This document shows positions 1-11,309 of a stretch of DNA of 64,000 bases, piece after piece. The notes below the pieces were generated by a model. That model did not search any database. It was not told the DNA's origin and saw only the letters and a program-made list of their open reading frames with translations. Made by a program: the position numbers and the translations under genes. The stretch spans positions 27,914,582 through 27,978,581 of the forward strand of contig OX467092.1 in the NCBI GenBank assembly GCA_950106755.1, written 5' to 3'. Origin of the DNA: Climacium dendroides (taxonomy: Eukaryota; Streptophyta; Bryopsida; Hypnales; Climaciaceae). Within the stretch, counting starts at the first letter, position 1, and every line of letters begins with the position of its first letter.

Positions 1-573
1 GGTGCGGGCAGTTTTGCTTTCTCGCTCTATGGTTATTTTCGTTTTTAAACAAGCAAAGTCTTGGAACATTTGCTTGAGCTTCCTACATAGTTTGTGGCCT
101 GATATTGGATCTCTGTTTTCTTTCAAGAAGACCCTCTCATTCACCTTCTCCTCGAGCTCCCTCATGTGGTCCTGAAACGATGTAGTTTCAAGACTCTGGA
201 TGAGATTTGTCACGCGGAATGGTATTTTCTCGGAGTTGAAGTGGATGGTGAAGTTGTATTGATCTTTGGCAGGGACACCCAAGATAGCCGTCTGATAGTG
301 AATTTTAATCGTCGGCGGAATGTCTTCCACCACGTCCTTCACTTGCTCTTCATAGGACATGGGGAGGAAGTAGCTCATCCCCCTGTATTTCACGCAGAAG
401 GCAATGAGCTCTGTACAGGGGATCATGGTAAGGCTCCAGCACTCGACCCTCTCGGGGTAAGTGAATTCCCAGTACTCCCCGTCGTCGAGGAAGTCGTCCC
501 CATCATCCTCACTGACCTTCAGGACTTCTGTCCTTGTGAAGTATTGTTGCAGCTTCTCAACTTGGCTATCCAT
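1..573 (-). CDS. Unknown protein, partial, cut by the left window edge
   Basis: Reading the minus strand from the ATG at 573-571 gives 191 codons with no stop before the window edge. This is the longest credible reading of the region; the open frame on the plus strand here is its antisense shadow. The N-terminus starts MDSQVEKLQQYF, followed by an acidic stretch (SEDDGDDFLDD) around residues 23-33, then a mixed region with aromatic residues, and a Lys/Glu-rich, probably helical end (MRELEEKVNERVFLKEN). I recognise no domain. The upstream DNA carries the same AGCTCGATTCGAGCT-type palindromes that precede HTHED copy A, so both genes may belong to one element and be controlled through the same sites. 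That link is inference. The real 3' end lies outside the window. Confidence 0.55.
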   Translation of the reverse strand, partial: MDSQVEKLQQYFTRTEVLKVSEDDGDDFLDDGEYWEFTYPERVECWSLTMIPCTELIAFCVKYRGMSYFLPMSYEEQVKDVVEDIPPTIKIHYQTAILGVPAKDQYNFTIHFNSEKIPFRVTNLIQSLETTSFQDHMRELEEKVNERVFLKENRDPISGHKLCRKLKQMFQDFACLKTKITIERESKTART

Positions 574-585
574 CTGCACATTGTA

Positions 586-2000
586 GTGTATTCAGCATGT
601 CAGAGTATTCATTTAGCTCGACTCGAGCTTATAGCTTCAGTTCAGTTATCTCTACATTGCCTTCTACATGGGATTCAATGTCTATTCGTTTTGCTTCACA
701 ATGTCTATCTGCCATTCTTTTCTAATCCGCTTTTTTTTGCAAGTATGTTATGTCACTAATGCTTATAAGAGCTCGAGTTGAGCTTCCTGGTTCTCTTTCT
801 TCTCACCATCGAGTGTTCGACTTCTTATATATGGATTATGATTTGTTTCATTATCTAGTTGTCTAGTGCAATACTAATACCGGATAGCTCGAATCGAACT
901 CTTAGGTTTTGGTGTCTGGTATCATTGCGCTTCTGTTGTCATTTTTCCTTGGTTGTAGTGTGTTCAGCATGTTAGCTTATTCATTTAGCTCAATTCGAGC
1001 TTATAGCTTCAGTTCATTTATTGCTGCATTCCCTTCCACATGGGATTCAGTGTCTATTCGTTTTGCTACATGTTGACTATCTGTCATTCTTTTGTTAATC
1101 CTCTCATTTTCGCATGTATGTTTAAGTCATTGATGTTTTCAAGAGCTCGATTCGAGCTTCCTGGTTCACTGTTTTTGTCACCATCGAGTGTCTGACTTCT
1201 TAGGTATGGATTTAGATTTGTTTCATTATCTAGTTGTGTAGTGCTATATTGATAGCGGGAGAGCTCATATCGAACTCTTAGGCTGGGGTTTCTGGTATCA
1301 TTGTGCTTCTGTTGTCATTTTTGCGTGGTTGGTTTTCAGTTGTTGTGAGAGGCATTATGATGTGTCAAGCATTATTGTGTATTGAGCTCGATTCGAGCTG
1401 ATTGTCTAGTTTTGTCTTATCATTGCACGTCTGAAAGTTTTTGTGATATCGATTTCTGAATGTTTTAGTTTTTTATTATTTTTGACAGGGACTTTTAGGC
1501 TTTGTGGACTTGTCAATGTCATGTTCTTAGTCTCTATATTGAAGGTAATCTTCTTGACTTTGTAGACGCTTGTATGGTTCTCACATTTTTTTCTTTGTCA
1601 TTATTTTTAATTTTAATGACATTGAGTTGTTTTAGCTCGATTCGAGCTAATTTAGTTTTGCTGTTAGTTGTGTCTTAGGTTATTCATTACATTGTTGTTG
1701 TTTTACTCGGTTTGACAATAACATTAGTCTAGATTGATGGACCTTCCTATTTAAAATCAGCTCGATTCGAGCTATGTCTAGTAGGATTTATCATTGTCTG
1801 GAGAGTCGTTCCTTTTGGTTATGAGTGCATTTACTGTACTTACTTCTATCTTGCTGTTGCTGAGGTCCAAAAACCAAGATTTTGCTCGAGTCGAGCTGGT
1901 CGGGTGGTTCTACTTGTTGCATATTCAGCTCGAACCCATCTGATTAACGAGATTGCATTTTCGACATTTAGTGCTATTCGAGCTGAATTTGCATTGGACT
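586..2000. repeat. Palindrome block 1: AGCTCGATTCGAGCT-type sites
   Basis: About ten variants of AGCTCGATTCGAGCT occur, for example near 617, 767, 889, 987, 1141, 1261, 1384, 1636, 1757 and 1884. The first part is also a two-copy direct repeat with a period near 370 bp (586-700 resembles 956-1070). The sites are spaced roughly 100-150 bp apart, and several variants keep the palindrome while changing its centre. No gene is visible in the block. It lies directly upstream of the minus-strand ORF at the left edge. Such spaced palindromes resemble the subterminal protein-binding sites of DNA transposons, which is inference. Confidence 0.75.
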
Positions 2001-5000
2001 ATCGCTAAAGCTAACCCTACGACCCTGACCAGAATGTTATCAACAGACCCTAAGAACTAATAAGCGAACCCTACGAAAACCCTACTCAGACCGGAACACA
2101 GACCTTGCTAACCTCTTTAAACCCATGATAAAAAAATGATTCAACCTCCACCAGATGCAAAACAAATGAAATAGGCATCATACCACTGAGAAATAAGTCG
2201 ATGAAGAAGAACCACCGAATGCAGAACTACTACCACGGAATTAAATTAACAGAAATAGAGTCCCACCAAATTGTCCCAAATCCGCAATATTGAACCACAT
2301 TAACTCCACCTGCATGGTCAAATGTGCAAACAAGTTTAGGCTGCTGCAGATGACATCATATGCAATTCAAATACTTCGTCAATTGCATACGGAATAAGAA
2401 CACTACGAACCTAAAGCCATTCATACTAAATAATAAAACACAGAAATTCAAAAACATGAAAACTCAATCCAATACATGCAGGACAATAAACCAAGTGACC
2501 TAATTCAGGTAGCACACAAAACCGTTAACTTTACACCTTTTGGGTCTAGATTTTTAAACCCTAAAGATTCCTATGAAAAATTGCTATAACCGGAAGAGTT
2601 TGAAGATGTTCTGAGTACCAGTATCAAACCCAATGTGCCCAGACTATTCCTAGGAGCTTGACAAATTGACGATTCCTGACAAGAGCCTCAAGTGCTGGAA
2701 GAGCCAACAAAAGAGACGCCTCATGTACAAATAGAGAATACTTTTGATTATGAACTGTGAACGTGGACTATGTAAACCAAGACCAATGCACGTAGCACAA
2801 CAAGTACAAGCTTGTACAAATAATACTATCACACACTACAATTGCCAAATCCACTTACATCCCGCTAAGAACCAAACTACACCAAACGAATTGTCACTGA
2901 AGCAAACTCCATATCGCAGTTGACATACCCGCTGACATACCAAAAAATTGTCACTGAATACCAATTGACATACCAGCTGAAAACCAAATATCGCAATTGA
3001 CATACCAGTTGAAAACCAAAATTGACATATCGCAGGAAGCAGGACTCACGTCTCCACAACAAAATGCACAAGATCAACAGTAACTTACAAGAAAATTGTC
3101 AAACTCACGTCTCCACAACAAAATGCACAACATCAACAGTAACTTACAAGAAAATTATCACCTCCTGGACTCTTCGAGTTCCCGTTTCCGTTCCAGCGCT
3201 GCAGCTACCAAATTCGATATTGAAAACCCTGAAATGTCACTTGAGTATGCTCTGAATCAGGACTAGGAGTTGTAGGTTATTATTTACCGCGGCCGCGTAC
3301 TCAAGAAGCGCACTCGAGCTTGACTTACCGCGTGCTCTAGAAGCGTAGTGGCACTCATAAGAAGGATACCTTCAAATTCCAATGGAGCACGTTCTGAAAA
3401 CCCTAGCAGCTACAGGTTTAGGTCTGACTTGCCGCATGCTCCAAAAGCGCACTCAGAAGAAGATAGAAACAACTCAAGCTAATACAATGCACTCACTTCC
3501 AATTTCCGCGCACTCCCCAAAAAATACAATGCACTCACAGGAATATAGAACACACTCACACGATCACACGGCAATCACACGGCGCAGCAACACAAACAAA
3601 AAACACAGAATGCGAAGGAAGGCGCCAGAACGCACTCTCACAAAGACGATCACACGGCGCAGCAACAGAGAATGAAAAAAAAACACAGAATGCGAAAAGA
3701 GGGCGCCAAACCCTAACCCCAATGCCGGCTTCTGCTAATACCCGACCCCCTGTTGATACCTGACCCCCTCTAGTACCCGACTCCTTCTGATACCCTAATT
3801 CAACCCACTTCTGGTACCCTATTCCAACCTGTTGCCTGATAACCGACCTCCCGATCATACCCGAACCCTTCTGGTACCCTAACCCGCCCTATTGCTTGGT
3901 GACCGACCTCCCGCTGATACCCGACCCCCTCTTACCCGACCTCTTCTTACCCGACCCCTTCTAGTGCTCGAACCGGGTCCAGACCAGGTCCCTTTGTAAC
4001 GACTACATTAATGACTATAAATACTAGTATGTTGTCATTACTCTAATGATGATAAATAGTGTTACCTATATTAATTTATATAGAAAAGCCATAAGTTTTC
4101 ATTCTTGATGAATATTTTTACCAACTATGGATGTAGAGTTTTCCCACTTAGAATGATACTAGAAGTTATGGTTTTCGTAAAAATATTTACAAAGAGTAAA
4201 AAACTTATAGCATTTCTAAAACAAATAGTATGGATAACACTATTTATCATCATTAGTGTAGTGTTACCTGGACCTTTCTTTTGCATTCTAAACTTCGATT
4301 AGTTACCATTTTTCATTGTATTCACTTTTTTGACCAATAACCTTTTTGAGCATGTCATATGCTTTTTGGATTATACGTTTTCTTTTGCATTTTGATGAAA
4401 AAATAAACTAATAGTAAATGGAAACTTGTAAAAAGATTTATACCCAATAAATCAATATACTTGTGAAGATTTTAATTCTAAAAATGTCATTATAATAATA
4501 AATGATGGATTATAATGTTTCCTAACCAAGCAAGCACCAACTAAGTAATTTCAATTTTATCAGAATTTGTGATATTATAGGAATACAATAGGCAGGCCAT
4601 ATTCATTAAAATGAGACAATGTGTAGTCTCAATTTTATCTTCGACTCGAAGGTAGATCATCATAACTCTTCAATTTTGAGACTATTTGATAATTTGAGAC
4701 TTTCATATATTAATATATATATAAACATTTATATCCAAAGGTTGCACTCTCATTTTATGTTCGACTTGAGGATAAAATCACTGTAATTGTCATAGGGTTA
4801 AAGTCTCAAAATGACCATTTCGTCTCATTTTAACAAATATGGCCTTTAGCTTGTACAATATCACATCTTTAAATCTTGGGAAATTACAAAAACATTATGG
4901 TGAATGAAGAGAGTTGAAATTCAGAAGTAAAAATAGAGTGATATAAGATAATTGGCATTTCCAAATTTAGAATTGAAATCTTCACAAGTGAATTGATTTA

Positions 5001-5124
5001 TTGTATGTATACATATAATATGTGAATGAAGTTTCAAGCCAAAATAAACAATTAGCATGCCACCTCTCTAATGTCATTGTATTAATCCACTCTAATATCA
5101 ATTCTTTTCCACAAACATGTAGAA
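2001..5124. other. Non-coding interval with short repeats
   Basis: No convincing gene is seen. A roughly 58-bp direct duplication lies around 3,040-3,160. A degenerate C-rich run of TACCCGACCCC-like units fills about 3,730-3,985. From about 4,000 onward the DNA is AT-rich. Short open frames here show no domain and have biased composition. A probable foldback MITE at 4,594-4,845 is listed separately. Confidence 0.6.
4594..4845. mobile_element. Probable 252-bp foldback MITE
   Basis: The ends are inverted repeats: AGGCCATATTCATTAAAATG on the left and the imperfect complement, ending AACAAATATGGCCT, on the right, followed inward by GAGAC/GTCTC. The interior is AT-rich and non-coding. A matching right end (GTCTCATTTTAACGAAT then AAGGCCT) occurs near 51,509-51,532, so this is a repeat family. 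I could not identify a clean target-site duplication, so the superfamily is unknown. Confidence 0.6.
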
Positions 5125-5990
5125 CTTGTGGGAAAATACTTTGCGCCCATCTAAATTGGCCTTCATTGATTTTCATGACATGAGGACCCAAAAGTACAGT
5201 CAATTTAAGACTTTACGTTTGAAAAAACATGTGGGACACCCATTTATTTTTTTCACACATGCATTGACCAAATCCACAACCCAAAAAAAATTTAAAACTT
5301 GTGGGAAAATACTTTGGGCCCATCTAAATTGGCCTTCATTGATTTTCATGACATTGGCACCCAAAAATACAGTCAATTTAAAGACTTTACGTTTGAAAAT
5401 ACATGTGGGACACCCATTTATTTTTTTCACACATGCATTGACCTAACCCACAACCAAAAAAAATTTAAAACTTGTGGGAAAATACTTTGGGCCCATCTAA
5501 ATTGGCCTTCATTGATTTTCATGACATTGGCACCCAAAAATACAGTCAATTTAAAGACTTTACGTTTGAAAATACATGTGGGACACCCATTTATTTTTTT
5601 CACACATGCATTGACCAAATCCACAACCAAAAAAAATTTAAAACTTGTGGGAAAATACTATAGGCCTATCTAAATTGGCCTTGATTGATTTTCATGACAT
5701 TGGTACCGCAAACTATAGTCAATTTTAATAGTGTAGGTTTATAAATACATGTGGGTCACCAAATGAATGTATTTTTTTGGACACATGCATTGACCAAAAC
5801 CACATCCGAAAAGAATTTAGAGCTTGTGTACACAGGTTTTTGGACCATCTAGATTGGCCTTGATTGAATTTCATGACGTTGGTATCTGAAGGTTTTATGA
5901 CGTTCGTACCACAAGGTACTATAACGTTAATGATGTTTGTACAGGCTTGGCCTTTTATGTATGAACTTTGAGGCACGTGGAAATATTCAT
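5125..5990. repeat. 173-bp tandem repeat, about 4.5 copies
   Basis: The unit starts CTTGTGGGAAAATACTTTG and recurs at 5,125, 5,298, 5,471 and 5,644, a constant 173-bp step. A diverged copy follows near 5,823 (step 179). The middle copies are almost identical, so the array expanded recently compared with its edges. The parallel open frames on both strands are a by-product of the repeat and not genes. Confidence 0.9.
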
Positions 5991-7060
5991 TTACATTATT
6001 TTTTTGATTAGATGTCCATGGATTGTTAAAGAAGAGCGTGATTGCAATTTCTATGAATTTTTCCTTTTTCATTTGTACTTTTATTGTATATTTTTTTTGA
6101 CTTTTATTGTATATTTTTTTTGACTTTGTGAGACAAAGTGCAGGCTCAGTTAGTTTAGCATGAACCTTGAGCCACATGGAAATATTGAATTACATTATTT
6201 TTTTCATGAGGTGCCCATGCATTCTCATTGAATAGGGCGTTTTTAATTTCTATTACAATTTTTTCTCTCATTTACATGTCTATTTCATTAGCCAAATGAA
6301 CCAAAAAGTTTTAAATTGTAGATGTTTCTACAGTCAATATGTGTTCCATCTCCGAAGTGTAGAGTGACCTGGATTTGTTGTAATTAAGTAAACTTAAAAT
6401 TATTGTGGAGAATGTATTTTACATTTGTGGGATTTACTATTAAATAGATGCATTTATTTATATAGAATATTGAATTATTCAATCTGGACTCTAGAGTTGT
6501 TATGTTTTTTGAACCTGTTATTAGCAGATTTAATATTCTTATTAATATGGAATATATTGAATTAATAGTGCATTCATTTTGTTTAAAAAACTTTCATGCC
6601 TATTTTTGATTTCACAACAATTAAGTTCTTTATGGAAATCTTGAAATTTACATTTCAGAAGTGCTTATTTTTTATTCTAGAATTTGGATTGCCATTGTTT
6701 GTAATAATTGATTCAAATTTCTAATGCATTTGAATGTATCATTAATGTATAATATTTAACATAAATCGTTTAATGAATTTCTGTTGTATATATCAAAGTT
6801 TGCTCATTTGAAAAAAAAATTTACGAAAAATTTAATAGTTTTTAGTTGAATATTTATTTTGAAAACTATTTCTTATTCTATCTAATACATAAAAATTATA
6901 CTGAAATTCAAATGATGAATGCATAGCATAGCAAGGACGAACCGATTCTTCATAATTTTTTTTAAATTAATTTCAATTTGAAGATTTATCAAATTTTTGT
7001 TTCTGCATTCTATATGATATAATGCACTTAAATTCTAACAAAATACTAATTATGAATTCA
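5991..7060. other. AT-rich non-coding DNA
   Basis: The stretch is strongly AT-rich with poly-T and poly-A runs and no coherent open frame. A short tandem TTTTATTGTATATTTTTTTT occurs near 6,078-6,122. No RNA gene or element end is visible. Confidence 0.5.
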
Positions 7061-7790
7061 GAAGTACCAACCGCTAGTTAAACTTTAGAGTATTTCCCTG
7101 GAAAGTATGCGTTCCATATTCTCGGGAATGTATGATTGGAATGTACACCTAATAGTACCCCGGAAGTTTGCTTCGGATGCTCTTTTTTGGCTGTGCTTTT
7201 TCAAAGTACTCCCTGATTCTAGGAAACCCTACAGTGATGCATTTCAAATTTCAGTTCGCGCCGTTCTCTTGCCGCCCAGAAGTTCCCGCCATTGACTATG
7301 GAGGACGCCTTCGCACGGAATTCAGTCATCTTCTTTCTTTCTTTCTCTTTGTCGCTCTCTCTGTCGTCGTCCGAGTCGACTTGCGTGTGCTTTCCCCTCA
7401 GCATTTATGAAGGACTTGTAAGTGCTATACTTGTTTCTTGCAGATTTGGGGATGCTTTCATTTTTTTGAATGAGATGTACGTGATGTGGTGGTATGCGAC
7501 TTCCGTTTGATGCTTTTCTGTTTCCGTATCGCGGTTTGATCGATATAGAGTTCAAGACTTTGCAACTCTGGTGTACTGATGAACGTGTCGGCCGTTTCTA
7601 TAGTTTCGTAACGATTATTGTATGAAGCAATTTGCCCTGCATTACTGATTTAATTCTACCATTTCGCGAACCTCGTCGTTGATGATGTAGAGCTGTCTCA
7701 GTGTTGAGGGAACTCCGAAATGTATGCCGGAAAATACGGAATACTCTATTCAATATTAGTGAATCAGTTATTCCGGAAAATCCGGGGAGA
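7061..7790. other. Possible leader or first exon, unassigned
   Basis: Around 7,260-7,510 the GC content rises and an ATG at 7,298 opens a 71-codon frame starting MEDAFARNS. It runs through a TTTC/CTCTCT microsatellite, which makes the Ser/Leu-rich translation suspect. It could be a 5' leader of the HTHED copy A unit, since it lies upstream on the same strand, but no splice link is clear. Confidence 0.25.
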
Positions 7791-8390
7791 TTTAGTTCGA
7801 ATCGAGCTTATCATTAACACACAAGGAACATATTGACTAAGTGCAGAAACTACACAGTCAGCTCGATTCGAGTTGATTGAGTTGACAAAGAATATATATA
7901 AACGAGTGCACCGACTGCACGATCAGTTCGATTCGAACTAAACTACAATTCTTGAAGATCTTATCTTGCCAGTTGAGAAATAATTATCAATTTTACATAT
8001 TTGCTCTGAAAAGAGCTGAACGAGGAAATAGTCATGTAGTGTGGTTGATCAGCTTGATTCGAGCTGAATGAGGATTTATGATCATAATGTGGTTGGTCAT
8101 CTCGAGTCGCCGTGAATAAGGATTGTGATATAGAATATTATAGATTAGATTGAATAGGTTCTAATCGATAGATCTAGTGGTCAGCTCGAATCGAGCTGAC
8201 GTTGACGTGGTTAAGTTCCCATTTATTTGTCGAAGAGGATTTCTGATGCCTTAACTACCTGCGCGCCCTTTTCCAAATATTTAGAGCTTTCAGCCTTTCT
8301 AGATGTTTGTATACGCAGAACGTACTATCATTTTAGTGAGTGTTCGGGATCTCGAGATCCACTTTGTTAAGCTCGATTCGAATTGATTGT
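7791..8390. repeat. Palindrome block 2 upstream of HTHED copy A
   Basis: At least seven AGCTCGATTCGAGCT variants lie in 600 bp (near 7,793, 7,859, 7,923, 8,050, 8,100, 8,182 and 8,371). The last is about 100 bp before the copy A start codon. A diverged version of the same block precedes copy B at 55,990-56,540. The motif matches block 1 at 0.6-2.0 kb, but the intervening 5.8 kb does not carry it. Confidence 0.8.
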
Positions 8391-8468
8391 TATGGTTTCA
8401 TTCGGATACTGAAAGACGTGTTGTTCTTCTGAACAGAGTGACTACCATTTTGTCTAAAGGATACGGAG

Positions 8469-11309
8469 ATGAATATTGACGGGGACCCCATCAACGACAT
8501 GGAGTTCTCGGATGAAGAATTTCCTGTTCTGGAAGGGATGAATGTCGGCATTCCTGAATGTGAGGGCATCCCGCGTCGTCTATGGAATACAAGATGTGTC
8601 ACTCTCTACAATGAGGCGGGTTTACTTGTTGGCAAAGGGACTTGCCATAGTGTCAACTCAGACCTCGTGCTTGGAGCTAGTGGTCCCCTTGGAGATACCC
8701 ATGTAGCAGTTCACATCACCAAGACATTCTCTGAAGTGGATATCCCTCAAGAGCAGATTTATTATTTGGTAGCTTGGCTGATTAAGTGAGTCCACTGCGC
8801 GGGAGCAAGCCTTCACGACCATGAGGCTTGGGATAGATTTAATCAACTGCAAGCTCGCCTCCAGAATCCATAGCCTCCAACATCTGCTCGGCCATATTCA
8901 AGTATCCTCAGAAATCCACCTCGCGTGACATCCCGCAGATCTAAAGAACTCCTCACCCCAGAGTCCATTAACTTGGTGTCCAGCAGAGTCTGTTGCTCTC
9001 AAAGTTGCGTTCAACCGTTTCCAAGGGAGAAGATTCGAGCCTTCCGCAAGAGAATGTACTCCTGTACATCATTCAAGTTCAGGTCGCACATGAAAACTGA
9101 AGTACATAGGTTTGTTCATCTAGATGCGCGTGGAAGGAAGACTGTGACAATTGAAGGTATTAATGTGTACATGCGAGCATGGATGCATATTTCTGGAGTC
9201 CCGGAGGCCACATTCTATCGATACCTCAAATATTGGAAGGACGAACGAGAGGCAAGAGATCATGGGAATACAGGATTGGAGAAGCCGAGAAAGCACACCC
9301 AACAAGCAACTGCAACGCTAAAGTGCATCCTCGAGAAGGAGGCGAACCACATGCCACATCGTACTTGAACTTTGAAGTCAGGAGACAAGGTTATTTCCAT
9401 GTGTCTTCCCTCTACTTTTCAGTGGAAGGGTAAGATGAAGGAAATCAACGACGTCAATGCAGCGTTCGGATTACCCGAGGTTTCAACTTTGAACTTAAGC
9501 AAGATCAGGTCTTCCAAGTTCTTGGAGTTTGAGGTGAAGAAACCTGGTGATAATTTCGCTTGGTGTTCAGTGTGTGACAAATTACAAGAGCTACGAAGAA
9601 GTTGTATTGTTGGATCTCAAAGTACTTTGATATGGTCAAGGAGGCTTGACAAGCATTTGGCTATTGCTTGGGCGCATAGGGAGATGTATTACGTCAATCG
9701 TTACCGCTCGCACAAGTTTCCACACGAATGTTTGACAATCATGCATGACAAGATGGACCATGCCAAAACTGCTTCTCCGATCTTTTCCCATAAGACTAAA
9801 GAACTTGATGGACTCACGAAGTTGCCCGTTTCAGTGACTGGCATGATTGCCCACGGTCATGGTGATGTTCGATACGCGCATTATGGCTTGGATATGTTTC
9901 CCCACAACTCCAACTACACTATTGGCTCCATGGCGAAGTTGTTGCGAGATTTGGAATTACCACTGAAATCATCTTCTCGGCAATTGTTTCCGGAGTCGGG
10001 ATCCACAAATTTGTCCAAGGCAATTCTCAAGGGTGCCGAAGTGTGTGAAGCGTCGCTACCTCCACCACCGGAAACCTTATGTCCAGGGATGCCACTACCT
10101 CCAATTCTGAATATGCAGATGGATAATGCCACCGGAGACAACAAAAACAGATTTGTTTTTTGTTACTGGTCTCTACTTGTTGCAAACAAGATCTTTCGTG
10201 AAGTGTATGTGAACTTCATGATTGTGGGTCATACTCATGATGATATTGATGCGCTCTTTGGAAGATGGAGTATGCTTTTGAAGAAGGAAAACTTCCTTAC
10301 AATTCCTGCACTTATGAAGTCGTTTATGGATGTGGAATCCATTCCAACAATCCCTCACCTCATAGAGGAGGTGCCAGATTTCAAAGGTTTCATAGCAGGC
10401 AGTGTTTTAGACAGCAATGACATCATGGTTGGTCATACAAAGCGACAACAAGTCAAGTTTTACTTGGACTCTACTGGATGTCCAGTTATGAAGTACAAGA
10501 TGTTGTGCACTGATGTTGATTGGTTACCAAAGGGGGCTGGTAATGGAATGAAATTGTGGAAGGAGGACTCGGAAGGGCAAAGTTTGTGGCCACGTGGAGA
10601 GCCAGAAGCAGTTTTGCCAAGTCCAATGAAAGGCACGGAGGACATCTTGAAGGGCATATTTGGATTTGTAAAGTATTGGGAGCATTTGTGCAATCAAGAT
10701 CGCACTGGGGAGTACCGAAGACGTTATGAGCACGTAGTGCACTACTGGCGTGGCGTCAAGATAGCATTGCTAGAACCACTACCTTCATCTTCTGTTTTAA
10801 AGGATGGTTTCTAGCCAACTAGCCGTATTCAAGCTACTCGGGTGGATGAATTAGATGAAGACGGTGAGGACCGTGAAGAGTTCGGAGAAGATGATGCATA
10901 CGTAGGCCCTTTGAGAGGTCGTCCACAACCATCCTTTAGGGTGGGTCGAGATCTCTTTGAAGGATATTTTGTTGCAGTTCGACCCGTAGAAGGTGACAGT
11001 CATCCTGTTTGGATTGCAAGGGCATTGTCTGATCCAAATTGTAATCCGGAGAAACCTAATTGTATACGCATTTAGTACTTCCGTCCAACATCGAGAGATG
11101 AAGATGTTCAAGACTTCTACACTGGATGGGACAGTGAAAGAGGTCTACGTTGGAAAGTGGATGAAACCGAACTGCCACTTTGGGAGCATACAAATGCTCT
11201 TATGACAGCGTGGAAGTCTAACATTCGGAAGGATACTCGCCAATGCATGATCAAGATTCCAACTACTCAAATTGACATCATCAACCGAAGCCTTGCATCA
11301 TATACTTGA
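8469..11309 (+). pseudogene. HTHED copy A: putative RNase H-like nuclease/transposase, 5 in-frame stops
   Basis: From the ATG at 8,469 one frame runs 947 codons with no frameshift but five stops: TGA 8,787, TAG 8,871, TGA 9,366, TAG 10,812 and TAG 11,073. Reading past them aligns throughout with copies B and C. The N-terminal part has a conserved CEGIPRRLWNTR block. A middle region with Cys/His resembles a DNA-binding part (CCSQSCVQPFPREKI; then ATFYRYLK). The C-terminal core has DKMDH near 9,747, QMDNATGDNKN near 10,116 and GHTHDDIDALFGRW near 10,227. The layout resembles an uncharacterised family I recall as DUF7869; the name is from memory. The spaced Asp motifs suggest a two-metal nuclease core, which is inference. 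As it stands it should yield only truncated protein. Confidence 0.7.

Noticed and set aside
166..759. 197-codon plus-strand open frame
   Set aside because: It lies antisense to a more protein-like minus-strand frame, begins without a clear context and is Leu/His/Val-rich.
5126..5673. Overlapping 106- and 124-codon frames on both strands
   Set aside because: They repeat with the 173-bp array and shift frame between copies, so they follow from the satellite.
8469..11309. Recoding of stop codons as the main explanation for copy A
   Set aside because: Copy B has sense codons at three of the five positions and the changes are C-to-T or G-to-A, so simple decay is the more economical reading.
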